A model generated the notes under the pieces. The model saw nothing but the letters and a program-made list of their open reading frames with translations. It was not told where the DNA came from and did no database searches. The position numbers were made by a program, and so were the translations under genes. A stretch of DNA of 64,000 nucleotides from Azospirillum sp. TSA2s (lineage in GTDB: Bacteria; Pseudomonadota; Alphaproteobacteria; Azospirillales; Azospirillaceae), in NCBI RefSeq assembly GCF_004923315.1, contig NZ_CP039648.1:283501-347500 (forward strand), given 5' to 3'. Each line of letters begins with the position of its first letter. The first letter of the stretch is position 1. Shown piece by piece: positions 52,849 to 62,856 of this stretch.

Positions 52849-54154
52849 CACTGCTGTCCGGGATTTTCAGGGCTCGGCCAGTTTGAGGCTGAGTTGGCGG
52901 TCTGGCGGTCGTTTTTGCGGTGGCCGTGGCCTTGTCGGACAGCGATTGGTGGTGTTGAAAGGTTCGAAGAGTGCAACCTTGAGCCTGACCTTGAGGGCCT
53001 TCGCACCGCCAACGTGGTTTTTGGCGTAGGTGTTCTGGAATAGCCGCAACAAGCAGAAGGCAATCAATGCCGTGTAGATCTGAATTCTGACGGCATTCTC
53101 TGAGCGACCGAAGAATGTCTTCAGCTTGAGGTTCTGTTTGATCCACTTAAAGAACAACTCAATCTGCCAGCGTTCCTTATAGAGATCGGCGATCTCCTGG
53201 GCAGACCGGTCAAGATCATTGGTGATCAGATGGAGTGGCTCCTTATCCGGGCGCGCCACCACCACTTCACGAAGTTCGGTGTCGTAGAGCGGGTTGGTCG
53301 CGCCGCCACGCGGCTTCTTGTGGCCGATCTTCACCCGGCGGTCCGCTTCGATGTTGTCGCCAACCGCCTCGACGGTTCGCTCCACCCGGCGGCGGGCATT
53401 GCTCTTCAGCCGGGTCACGAACAGCGCCCCTGCCATGGTGATCTCATGCCACCAGCAATAATCCGTGTATCCCTTGTCGAAGACGTAGGTGGTCCCGGCA
53501 ACGAACGGCAGACGCCGCGCGACCTTGATTTCGCTGAGCTTAGGCGTTTCCACGGCAAAATGGACCGGCGTGGCCGCCCGCGGATCGTAGGCCAGATGCA
53601 GCTTCAGGCCACGGCAGCGAGAATCAGCTTCGGCCCAGTTGAAGCGGCGGTCCCGCAACATGATCGGAGAGCCGTCGATCAGCCGCACCAACTCCCGACT
53701 TTCCTGACGCACCGATCGGGCCAAGCCGCCCATGACCAGATCGGCAATCTCCCGGAACACCGCCGCAGGCCGCGCCGCCGAGGCATCGCTGAGCGTGCTC
53801 TTGCTCACCGGACGCAGGCCGGTGTGGTACAGGCCCGCCGGCTGGGCCGCCAAGCCCTCCGCAATCTCGCGAAGGCTCTTCAGCCCGGCGAACTGGGCGA
53901 AAAGCATCGCCTTGAGGTGCCGCTGGCACGTCCAGCCGTTGTCCCCCGTCCCGACCCCATGATTGCCCCGGTGCCGCACGACAATCCTGTTCACCGCACG
54001 ACGGTCCAGAGGTTCCACAAGGCGCAAAAATCCGCTAGCTTGGAACGGCACGGCAGACCTCAAAATCTATGTTTGGCGACTGCGATTTTGGGCCAGAACT
54101 CTGGCTTTGTCTGCCGTGCAGCTGCAATCCATCATAAAATCCCGGACAGCAGTG
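52849..54154 (-). mobile_element. Intact IS4-family insertion sequence, 1306 bp
   Basis: Perfect 19-base terminal inverted repeats CACTGCTGTCCGGGATTTT (52849-52867, and inverted at 54136-54154). A perfect 10-base target duplication CGCCTTCGCG flanks it (52839-52848 and 54155-54164). One complete transposase gene fills it. The identical ends and duplication indicate recent transposition. The name of the element was not checked against ISfinder. Confidence 0.95.
52867..54063 (-). CDS. IS4-family DDE transposase
   Basis: A 398-residue transposase. The N-terminal DUF4372-like domain contains DNGWTCQRHLKAMLFAQFAG and LKSLREIAEGLAAQPAGLYH. The catalytic triad is Asp130 in LIDGSPI, Asp196 in VFDKGYTDYCWW and Glu302 in KERWQIELFFKWIKQ, the latter within the YREK signature of the IS4 family. 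The gene appears complete without frameshift. Its stop overlaps the left terminal repeat by one base. Confidence 0.94.
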   Translation of the reverse strand: MRSAVPFQASGFLRLVEPLDRRAVNRIVVRHRGNHGVGTGDNGWTCQRHLKAMLFAQFAGLKSLREIAEGLAAQPAGLYHTGLRPVSKSTLSDASAARPAAVFREIADLVMGGLARSVRQESRELVRLIDGSPIMLRDRRFNWAEADSRCRGLKLHLAYDPRAATPVHFAVETPKLSEIKVARRLPFVAGTTYVFDKGYTDYCWWHEITMAGALFVTRLKSNARRRVERTVEAVGDNIEADRRVKIGHKKPRGGATNPLYDTELREVVVARPDKEPLHLITNDLDRSAQEIADLYKERWQIELFFKWIKQNLKLKTFFGRSENAVRIQIYTALIAFCLLRLFQNTYAKNHVGGAKALKVRLKVALFEPFNTTNRCPTRPRPPQKRPPDRQLSLKLAEP

Positions 54155-54213
54155 CGCCTTCGCGGGAATGACGGCCGAAGAATTCCTTGAATCCATTGCC
54201 TCCGTAGAAACGG

Positions 54214-54243
54214 AAAAGGGCCGGCGAAGCGCCGGCCCTTTTT
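54214..54243. terminator. Bidirectional intrinsic terminator downstream of purA
   Basis: AAAAGGGCCGGC and GCCGGCCCTTTTT form a GC stem bounded by A/T tracts on both strands, 21 bases past the purA stop. Confidence 0.85.
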
Positions 54244-54264
54244 GCTGGGGAACTCCCCGCCGTA

Positions 54265-55557
<1,293 letters not shown>

Positions 55558-55688
55558 CTCTCGTCTCCGCAAAACTTCAAAAGGAACCGCTCAACCGCCC
55601 GATCCACCGCAGGGTACCATCCGCGCGGCGTGGGGGTCCGTTCACCCTGAACCCAACTCGCTTGAACTCAAGTCACTTGAACCCAGGG

Positions 55689-56843
55689 TCACCCGACCGG
55701 CTTGACGTCCCCGCCGGCCAGCCAATGGCCGCACTGGAGCCGTTTGGCTTCCGCGGCCGCATCGGCCACCGGGGCGAGCCCGGCGACCGTCACCCATCCG
55801 TCGGCCCGCAGCTTGCGCGCCGTCTCCCAACCGCTGCCATGCGGCACATACACCCGGCCGGGGGCCTTGGCCGCCGGAACCGCGCGCAGAAGCGTGTCCA
55901 TGTAGAGCGTGAAGCCGGTCGCCGGCTCCCCGCGGTCCTCGCCTTGAGCGCCGGCGCGGTAGCGTCCGCCCTGGCCCAGTTCCCCCGCCGCGCGGGAGAA
56001 CAGCGTGAAGCTGAGTCCGGTCTGGTATTCGAAGCCGCGATGCTCCACCAGATCGATGGTCACCGTCAGGTCCGGCATCGCCGCGCGCAGCAGGGCCAGC
56101 GTGTCGGTCAGCCGGCGGCGGTCCTTCTCGGCGCCCTCCGGCAGCGGCAGGGCGGCCAGCGCCTGCATGGCGCGGTCGGCGGGACCGGAGGCGCTCATCA
56201 GCGTTTCGAGCAGCTTGGCCGCCGGGCCGCCGACCGCGGCCACCGCGGCGGAGTCCTTGCGGTCGAGCGCGGCGCGCAGCTGGCGTATTTCATCCTCGCC
56301 CAGACCCAGCCCGGCGCAGATGCGCGAGACCATGGTCGGCACGCAGAGGTCGACCGACAGGTGCGGCACGCCGATGGCGGTCAGCGCCTGGACGGCCAGC
56401 AGGACGACCTCGGCGTCGGCCTCCGCCTCCAGCGCGCCGATCAGCTCGACGCCGACCTGGGTGAACTGGCGTTCGGGGCGCAACTGCGATCCCTTCACCC
56501 GCAGCACCTGCCCGGCGTAGCACAGGCGCAGCGGCCGGGCCTCGTTCTTCAGGCGGGAGGTGGCGATGCGGGCGATCTGCGGGGTGATGTCGGCGCGGAC
56601 CGCCATCATGCGCTGCGAATGCGGGTCCATCAGCCGGAAGGTCTGCTTGGACATCGCCGCGCCGGGGCCGGAGAGCAGATTCTCTTCGAACTCCACCAGG
56701 GGCGGATCGACGCGGCGGTAACCCTGCGCGGCGAATTCCGCCAGCAGGCGTTCGACGGCGGCCGCCTCATGCGCCGCTTCGGACGGCAGCACGTCGTGCA
56801 GTCCGGCGGGAAGCAGGGCGGAGCTCAGTGCGTCGGCGGGCAT
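55689..56843 (-). CDS. hisZ: ATP phosphoribosyltransferase regulatory subunit
   Basis: A HisRS-like paralogue without tRNA-charging function that activates the short form of HisG in histidine synthesis. The 384 residues start LLPAGLHDVLPSEA, then DPPLVEFEENLLSG, QTFRLMDPHSQRMMAVRADI (class II motif 2 region), and GRYRAGAQGEDRGEPATGFT (motif 3 region). The C-terminal anticodon-binding domain of HisRS is missing or reduced, as in HisZ. hisG is not in the window. The hisZ-purA pairing is typical for alphaproteobacteria. Confidence 0.93.
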   Translation of the reverse strand: MPADALSSALLPAGLHDVLPSEAAHEAAAVERLLAEFAAQGYRRVDPPLVEFEENLLSGPGAAMSKQTFRLMDPHSQRMMAVRADITPQIARIATSRLKNEARPLRLCYAGQVLRVKGSQLRPERQFTQVGVELIGALEAEADAEVVLLAVQALTAIGVPHLSVDLCVPTMVSRICAGLGLGEDEIRQLRAALDRKDSAAVAAVGGPAAKLLETLMSASGPADRAMQALAALPLPEGAEKDRRRLTDTLALLRAAMPDLTVTIDLVEHRGFEYQTGLSFTLFSRAAGELGQGGRYRAGAQGEDRGEPATGFTLYMDTLLRAVPAAKAPGRVYVPHGSGWETARKLRADGWVTVAGLAPVADAAAEAKRLQCGHWLAGGDVKPVG

Positions 56844-57039
56844 GACCAGCGTGTCTCGTTGCAGGCAGGGACAGGGATGCCGCGGCGAATGTCGGGCACA
56901 CGGGGCGGGCTAATACCCGACACCCGCGCCGCATGCAAACGGAAAAGCCCCGCACGGTGGCGGTATCTCCCCTGCGCGGGCCTTGCGTGGGCGAATCCGT
57001 CGCAGGGGGATGAGCGGAAAAGCTGAGGGTGCGGGGTCT

Positions 57040-57062
57040 CCCTCTCCCGGGGCGGGAGAGGG
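57040..57062. repeat. Single hairpin of palindrome family B
   Basis: CCCTCTCCCGGGGCGGGAGA followed by GGG, the inner hairpin found in the arms at 29710-29863, lies 20 bases after the phoU stop. The rest of the 238-base hisZ-phoU gap shows nothing else recognisable. Confidence 0.55.
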
Positions 57063-57081
57063 CGCTGGTGGCAACCGGACT

Positions 57082-57852
57082 TCAGCCTGCGTCGGCCGGA
57101 CCGGCGTCCTCGTCGGGTGGGAGCGGCGGGTCGATGTCCGAAGCGGCGGGGGAGACCACGGCGAAGCTGCTGCCGTCGTTCTTCGGGCGCAGCACGGTCA
57201 GCGGCGAGCCGACCACCAGGAAATGGATGATCTCGGCGATGTTGGTGGCGTGGTCGCCGATGCGCTCCAGATTCTTCGCCATGAACAGCAGATGCGTGCA
57301 GGGCGTGATGTTGCGCGGATCCTCCATCATATAGGTCAGGACCTCGCGGAACAGGCTGGTGTAGAGGTCGTCCAACTCCTCGTCGCGTTCCCAGGCGGCG
57401 ATCGCCTTGTCGACGTCGCGCTCGATGTAGGCGTCGAGCACCTCCTTCAGGATCGCCTCGACCAGCCGGCCCATGCGCGGGATGCCGGCGGCCGGCCGCA
57501 CCACCGGCACCTGGGCCAGCGCCAGCGACCGCTTGGCGATGTTGGCGGCATAGTCGCCGATCCGCTCCAGGTCGGCGGAGACCTTCAGGGCGGAGACGAT
57601 CTCGCGCAGGTCCTGCGCCATCGGCTGGCGCAGGGCCAGCAGCCGCACCGCCTCGGCGTCGATGTCGCGTTCGTAGGCGTCGAGCCGGGCATCGGCCTGC
57701 ATCACCTGCGAGGCGAGCCCGACGTCGCGGCGGGTCACCGCCTTCACCGCCGCTTCGACCTGCGCCTCCGCCACGCCGCCCATCTGGGTGATGAGGTTGG
57801 ACAGGCGCTGCAATTCCTGCGCGAAGGAGCGGACGATGTGTTCGGTGCCCAT
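57082..57852 (-). CDS. phoU: Phosphate-signalling regulator PhoU
   Basis: A 256-residue protein of two three-helix PhoU repeats. Metal-binding-type motifs are visible as DLERIGDYAANIAKRSLAL (first repeat) and NLERIGDHATNIAEIIHFL (second). It modulates the PhoR-PhoB response and Pst transport. ATG 57852 is preferred because MGTEHIVRSFAQEL is the canonical opening; the frame extends 20 residues upstream. No pst or phoB genes are adjacent. The C-terminal 35 residues are Asp/Pro-rich and disordered. Confidence 0.94.
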   Translation of the reverse strand: MGTEHIVRSFAQELQRLSNLITQMGGVAEAQVEAAVKAVTRRDVGLASQVMQADARLDAYERDIDAEAVRLLALRQPMAQDLREIVSALKVSADLERIGDYAANIAKRSLALAQVPVVRPAAGIPRMGRLVEAILKEVLDAYIERDVDKAIAAWERDEELDDLYTSLFREVLTYMMEDPRNITPCTHLLFMAKNLERIGDHATNIAEIIHFLVVGSPLTVLRPKNDGSSFAVVSPAASDIDPPLPPDEDAGPADAG

Positions 57853-58152
57853 GTTCGGTCGCGACGCTCCAATGATGTCCGGTCCGTCCGCCACAGCCCG
57901 CAGGGCCGCCACGCGCGGGACGTGTATATTAGCCTGTGGTCATGACGCCGGTGTGGCGGGTTTATTTCACTTCCTTGACAATCCTGTGTCGCCTGGACGG
58001 CCGGTCTTTACTGGCGCTATCGCTGTGACCCTGGCTGCCGGCGACGTATTGGATTTGAAGTAACTCGGTAACTTCGCTAAAGGGTACGGAGCCGTATTGA
58101 AACCGTCCGCATGGGGTACATCCCCCCTGCACTGACCGGGAGGCCGTTTTCC
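57853..58152. other. Gene-free divergent region between phoU and the secreted-protein gene
   Basis: No gene is supported here. An imperfect inverted repeat GAAGTAAC-tcg-GTAACTTC (about 58057-58075) is the only clear structure and may be an operator. Promoter elements for the plus-strand three-gene set should lie at about 58000-58120. Confidence 0.4.
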
Positions 58153-58875
58153 ATGTCCGTCGCGTTCCAGATGCCTGTCCTTCGGATGCCCGGCCGCGCC
58201 ATCGCCGCAGGGTCCCTGCTTCTGCTGGCTGCGTCGCCGCTGGCGCTCGCCGCCGATCCGGCACCGGCGGCAGGCACTCCCACCGCATTGGTTGAGGATG
58301 TGTCGGATGGCGTCGACGGCGTGCAGCCGATGGATTATCTGGCGGCCGGCCGAAGCGTGGCGCTGAAGGCCGGGCAGACGCTGACGCTGAGCTATCTGGA
58401 ATCCTGCGTGAACGAGACGATCACCGGCGGTTCGGTGACGGTCGGCGCCCGCGAGTCGGCGGTGGAGGGCGGCAGCATCGACCGCCACACTCTGCCCTGC
58501 GACGGCGGCAAGCTGCTGCTGGCTTCCAACGAGGCGGGCAAGGCGGGGGTGACCGTCTTCCGCAGCGCGCCCATCGCCCTGCCGGGCATGAAGGCGCCGC
58601 TGCCGAAGCCGGACCTGACCCTGTTCAAGACCCATCCGGTGCTGATCCTGTCGGCTCCCGGCCCCGTCACCATCGACCGGCTGGACGTGCAGGGCATCGC
58701 GCTGACCACGGTCAATGTCCCCGGCACCACGCTGGACACTGCCAAGAAGGGCAGCGGGCTGGAGGCGGGCGGCCTCTACAAGGTTTCCGCCGGGCAGAAG
58801 TCCTTCATCGTGAAGATCGACGAGAAGGCCGCGGCCGGTGGCGGTCCGGCGCTCGGCCGCCTGATCCGCTTCTGA
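58153..58875 (+). CDS. Secreted protein of unknown function, first gene of the cyclase/TpsB set
   Basis: A 240-residue protein with a signal peptide (AIAAGSLLLLAASPLALA, cleaved near residue 34). GGGAGG lies 9 bases before ATG 58153. The mature part is beta-rich (YLAAGRSVALKAGQTLTLSY) and includes two cysteines (LESCVNE and HTLPCDGG) that could form a disulfide. The layout vaguely recalls FecR-like domains (short beta repeats with charged turns), but the similarity is too weak to name. The cyclase gene starts 16 bases after its stop, so the two are probably co-transcribed. Confidence 0.75.
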   Translation: MSVAFQMPVLRMPGRAIAAGSLLLLAASPLALAADPAPAAGTPTALVEDVSDGVDGVQPMDYLAAGRSVALKAGQTLTLSYLESCVNETITGGSVTVGARESAVEGGSIDRHTLPCDGGKLLLASNEAGKAGVTVFRSAPIALPGMKAPLPKPDLTLFKTHPVLILSAPGPVTIDRLDVQGIALTTVNVPGTTLDTAKKGSGLEAGGLYKVSAGQKSFIVKIDEKAAAGGGPALGRLIRF

Positions 58876-58891
58876 GCGGCGGGCACGACCG

Positions 58892-61039
58892 TTGAAGAGG
58901 ATGAGGCTGCCCCGGCGCGTCCGGCTGGTCCTGCTCGGCGCGGTGGCGCCGGTCGTGGCATCATTTCTGGTGCTGGCCGCCTCGTCTTCGTTGCAGGGGC
59001 CGTCGATCGACAGCCTCTATTGGCTGCGGGAGCGGCTGCATGGCTCCCGGCCGGCGCCCGACCCGTCGCCGGTGGTGGTGGTCGGCATCGACGAGGAGAC
59101 CTACCGCCGCCCGCCTTTCGCCGGCACGCCGCAGGCGCTGTGGGGGCCGCGGCTGGGCACCGTCCTCGGCGCCATGCTGGACGGCGGGGCGGCGGCCATT
59201 GGCCTCGACCTCGTCCACCCGACCTCGGTCGAGACGCTGATCCCCGGATTCGAGCGCGATTACCTGCTGACCCTGCGCCGCGGCGGCAAGGAGGGGCGGC
59301 TGGTGCTGGCCAAGGTGCAGCATCAGAGCGATCCGCTGATGCCCTACCGCGGCTATATGATCGCCGCCGGGGTCAACAATGTCCGCTCGGTCAATCTGGT
59401 CGAGGATGCCGACGGCGTGCTGCGCCGCATTCCGCTGACGCTGACGGTGGCCGGTCCCGACGGCAAGCCGAAGGCCGAGCCGGGCATGGCGGTGGAGGTG
59501 GCGTCGCGGGCGCTGAAGGCGCCGCTGGAATGGGGAGCCGACGGCTCCGCCACCCTGGCCGGCTACCGGATTCCGGGCGGGGAGGGCAACCGGCTGCTGA
59601 TCAACCATGCGACCGCGCCCGGCGCCATCCCGACCTATTCGCTTGCCGACCTGTATGCCTGCGCCGAGGCCGGCAAGACCGACTTTTTCGCCAGCCACTT
59701 CAAGGGCAAGGCGGTGATGGTCGGCACGGTGCTCGACGTGGAGGACCGCAAGCTCTCCTCCAACCGCTGGGTCACCAAGCCGGAGGGGATGAACCTTCCC
59801 GAACGCTGCGCCCTGCCGGTGATGAGCGAGCTGTATGTCGCCGGCCGCACCCGCGACAGCATCCCCGGCGTCTACATCCATGCCGCCGCCATCTCCAACC
59901 TGATGGTGCATGACGCGCTGGCGGAGGCCGGCCGGCCGGCTGCCGTGGCCCTGGTCCTGCTGCTGGCCGGTCTGGCCGCCCTGGTGACGCTGGCGACCCG
60001 GCCGCCGGTGGCGGCATTCGGCCTGCTCCTGCTGCTGGCGGGGTGGAGCGGCGTGGCGGTGGAGGCCTTCCAGGGCGGGCTGGTCCTGCCCTATCTGCAG
60101 GCGGCGCTGGCCGCGCTGCTGGTCTTCCCGCTGGCGCTGGGTCTGCGCTTCGCTGTTCTGGACCGCGACCAGCGGCACATCCGCAACGCCTTCAAGCTCT
60201 ATCTGCCGGGGTCGCTGATCGACGACATGATCGCGTCGGGCCAGTCGCCCAGCCTGGGCGGTGAGGAGCGCGACCTGTCGATCCTGTTCTGCGACATCGC
60301 CGGTTTCACCAAGATGTCGGAGGGGATGGAGCCGGAAGCCCTGGTCGCCGTGCTGAACCGCTATTTCACCGTGATGACCGACATCATCGAGGCGCATGGC
60401 GGCTTCGTCGACAAATACATCGGCGACGCAGTTCTGGCGGTGTTCGGCGCCCCTTATGCCATCGACAACCATGCCCGCGCCGCGGTGGCGGCCGCCCTGG
60501 CGATGCGTCAGGCGATGGCGGACGACCCGACCCTGCTGGCGACGGCCAGCGGGCGCGGCTCCAACCGCATCGGCATCGCCACCGGCCCGGCGCTGATCGG
60601 CAACATCGGCTCCCCCCGCCGCTTCAACTACACGGTGATGGGCGACACGGTGAATCTGGCCTCGCGGCTGGAAGGCGCCAACAAATACTACAACACCGTC
60701 CTGATGGTCAGCGGCGAGACCATGCGCCACCATGGCGACCCGGAGGCCTTCCGCGCGCTCGACATCGTGCAGGTCGTCGGCCGCAGCGAACCGGTCGAGG
60801 TGTTCGAGCCGCTGTCCGACGCCCGCCGCGCCGATCCGGAGGACCGCGCCCAGCGCGCCGCCTACGCCGCCGCCCTCGATGACTGGCGCGCCGGCCGGTT
60901 CGAGGCCGCCGACGCCGGCTTCCGCGCCCTGGTCGCCACCGACGGCGCCGCTCTGGCGATGCTGCACAAGGCGGAAAAGCGCATCGGCCTGGCGCCCGAG
61001 CCGGACTGGGCCGGCGTCACCGCCCTCACCGACAAATAG
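58892..61039 (+). CDS. CHASE2-domain class III adenylate cyclase
   Basis: A 715-residue membrane cyclase. A first membrane helix (VRLVLLGAVAPVVASFLVLA) precedes a periplasmic CHASE2 domain (about residues 40-345: GIDEETYRR, GLDLVHPTS, VGTVLDVEDRKLSSNRWV). Three further membrane helices follow (AVALVLLLAGLAALVTLA and two others), then the catalytic domain. Metal Asp residues are in FCDIAGFT and DKYIGDAVLAVFG. The Lys of DKYIGD and the Asp of VMGDTVNLASRLE fit ATP specificity. The start is TTG 58892 or ATG 58901. It lies between the secreted-protein and TpsB genes with 16- and 17-base gaps, suggesting that cAMP production is tied to the secretion system. Confidence 0.93.
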   Translation: MKRMRLPRRVRLVLLGAVAPVVASFLVLAASSSLQGPSIDSLYWLRERLHGSRPAPDPSPVVVVGIDEETYRRPPFAGTPQALWGPRLGTVLGAMLDGGAAAIGLDLVHPTSVETLIPGFERDYLLTLRRGGKEGRLVLAKVQHQSDPLMPYRGYMIAAGVNNVRSVNLVEDADGVLRRIPLTLTVAGPDGKPKAEPGMAVEVASRALKAPLEWGADGSATLAGYRIPGGEGNRLLINHATAPGAIPTYSLADLYACAEAGKTDFFASHFKGKAVMVGTVLDVEDRKLSSNRWVTKPEGMNLPERCALPVMSELYVAGRTRDSIPGVYIHAAAISNLMVHDALAEAGRPAAVALVLLLAGLAALVTLATRPPVAAFGLLLLLAGWSGVAVEAFQGGLVLPYLQAALAALLVFPLALGLRFAVLDRDQRHIRNAFKLYLPGSLIDDMIASGQSPSLGGEERDLSILFCDIAGFTKMSEGMEPEALVAVLNRYFTVMTDIIEAHGGFVDKYIGDAVLAVFGAPYAIDNHARAAVAAALAMRQAMADDPTLLATASGRGSNRIGIATGPALIGNIGSPRRFNYTVMGDTVNLASRLEGANKYYNTVLMVSGETMRHHGDPEAFRALDIVQVVGRSEPVEVFEPLSDARRADPEDRAQRAAYAAALDDWRAGRFEAADAGFRALVATDGAALAMLHKAEKRIGLAPEPDWAGVTALTDK

Positions 61040-61056
61040 CCGGACGACGATAAGCC

Positions 61057-62784
61057 GTGTCCCGAACCGCCATGCCCACTCCCGTGCCCCGACGCCTGCA
61101 TCGGCTCGCCCGCCTGTCCGCCCTGCTGCTGGTGGGCGCCGCCTGTCCGTTGCCGGTGCTGGCCCAGACGGTGCCGCCGGTTTTGCCGCCCTCGCTCGAC
61201 CCCAACCGGCTGGAGCAGCGCTTCGAACGGCCGGCTGTGCCGCAATCCAAGCCGGAAATCGAAATGCCGGCGCCGGAAAAGGCGCCGCCGCCCCGCGATG
61301 CCGAGCGCATCACCCTGACGCTGAGCGAGGTCCGCATCGACGGCAACAGCGTCTATGACAGCGACAGCCTGTCCGTCCTGTGGCGCGACAAGCTGGGCAA
61401 GCCGATCACCCTGGCCGACCTATATGCCATCCGCGACGCCATCACCGCGCGCTACCGCAACGACGGCTATGTGCTGTCCCAGGCGGTGGTGCCGGCCCAG
61501 CGCATCCGCGACGGCGTCGTCCGCCTGCAGGTGGTGGAGGGCTATGTCGACGAGGTGGTCGTCCAGGGCGAGGCGACCGACCGGCTCGGCCTGCTGCGGC
61601 GGATGGGGGAGAAAATCAAGGCCTCCCGGCCGCTGCGCATGGCGGATATGGAGCGCTATGTCCTGCTGGCCGACGACCTGCCCGGCGTCGCGGTGAAGAC
61701 GGTGCTGGAGGCGTCGCCGGACACCCCCGGCGCTTCGCGCCTGACGCTGGCGCTGGAGCGCACGCCCTTCAATGGCTTCCTGTCGCTCGACAACCGCGGC
61801 ACCCGCTCGATCGGTCCGTTCCAGCTGACCGGCGTCGCCAGCGTCGAGGACCAGCTCGGCCTGTTCGAGCGCACCACCGCCCAGGGCATCGTCACCCCGC
61901 AGATCCGTGAATTGCGCTTTTTTGACGTTGGGCAACTGGTGCCAATCGATTCTGAAGGCACGACGGTGGAGTATGGCGTCCGCCGCTCCTGGTCGCAGCC
62001 CGGCGACAGCGTGCGGCCGCTCGATCTCTACAGCCTGACCACCTCCGGCCGCATCGCGGTGGCGCATCCCTTCATCCGCAGCCGGACGGAGACCTTGCGC
62101 GCCGGCCTCAGCTTCACCATCCGCGACAGCCGCACCGATGCGCTTGGCGACAAGCTGTCGCAAGACCGGCTGCGCATCGTCGCCGCCAACGTCTCCTACG
62201 ATTTCGCCGACGGCTGGGGCGGGTCGAACCTGCTGACGGCGGAACTGTCCAAGGGTCTGGACATCCTGAACGCCACGGAATCCGGCAGCGCCAACCTGAG
62301 CCGCAGCGGCGGGCGCAGCGATTTCCGCAAGCTGTTGGTCTCGGCCCAGCGCAACCAGCCGCTGACCGACTCGCTGGTCCTCGCCCTGTCCGGAGAGGCG
62401 CAATACAGTCCCGACCAGCTTCTGACTTCGGAGGAATACGGCCTCGGCGGCAAGCAGTATGGCCGCGCCTTCGACCCGTCGGAGATCACCGGCGACAGTG
62501 GCTTCGCCGGCCGGGCGGAACTGCAATACATCCTGCCGGTCCAGGAGGAGGGGCTGGATTACGCGGTCGCCTACGGCTTCGGCGATTACGGCGCGGTTTA
62601 CAACTACGAGGGCGGCACGCGCCACGGCCGCCGGTCCCTCGCCTCGACTGGCGTCGGTCTGCGGTTCGGCGTGTTCCGGCGCATCGATGCCAGCGTTGAG
62701 CTTGCCAAGCCCTTCATCACCACGCCGTTCAGCACGCAGGACCGCGCCCCGCGCGCCTTCTTCACACTCTCGACGCGGTTCTGA
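61057..62784 (+). CDS. TpsB outer-membrane transporter (ShlB/FhaC/HecB family)
   Basis: A 575-residue two-partner secretion pore. A signal peptide (LSALLLVGAACPLPVLAQ) and Pro-rich linker precede a POTRA domain (about residues 85-165: LSEVRIDGNSVYDSDSLSVL, ITARYRNDGYVLSQAVVPAQ, VRLQVVEGYVDEV). The 16-strand beta-barrel follows to the C-terminus, which ends in a Phe (FFTLSTRF), as expected for Bam-dependent proteins. The start is GTG 61057 (Met at 61072 possible). The TpsA partner is not seen in the window. Confidence 0.93.
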   Translation: MSRTAMPTPVPRRLHRLARLSALLLVGAACPLPVLAQTVPPVLPPSLDPNRLEQRFERPAVPQSKPEIEMPAPEKAPPPRDAERITLTLSEVRIDGNSVYDSDSLSVLWRDKLGKPITLADLYAIRDAITARYRNDGYVLSQAVVPAQRIRDGVVRLQVVEGYVDEVVVQGEATDRLGLLRRMGEKIKASRPLRMADMERYVLLADDLPGVAVKTVLEASPDTPGASRLTLALERTPFNGFLSLDNRGTRSIGPFQLTGVASVEDQLGLFERTTAQGIVTPQIRELRFFDVGQLVPIDSEGTTVEYGVRRSWSQPGDSVRPLDLYSLTTSGRIAVAHPFIRSRTETLRAGLSFTIRDSRTDALGDKLSQDRLRIVAANVSYDFADGWGGSNLLTAELSKGLDILNATESGSANLSRSGGRSDFRKLLVSAQRNQPLTDSLVLALSGEAQYSPDQLLTSEEYGLGGKQYGRAFDPSEITGDSGFAGRAELQYILPVQEEGLDYAVAYGFGDYGAVYNYEGGTRHGRRSLASTGVGLRFGVFRRIDASVELAKPFITTPFSTQDRAPRAFFTLSTRF

Positions 62785-62799
62785 GTCTGCGCATGCCGA

Positions 62800-62838
62800 A
62801 AGCCGCGCGGCTGGCTTGAGAACGCCACCGCGCGGCTG
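62800..62838. terminator. Bidirectional hairpin between tpsB and the cold-shock gene
   Basis: AGCCGCGCGG and CCGCGCGGCT form a perfect stem with a 19-base loop region, followed by TTT on the plus strand. It separates convergent genes. Confidence 0.7.
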
Positions 62839-62856
62839 TTTCCGGCAATGCCTTTA

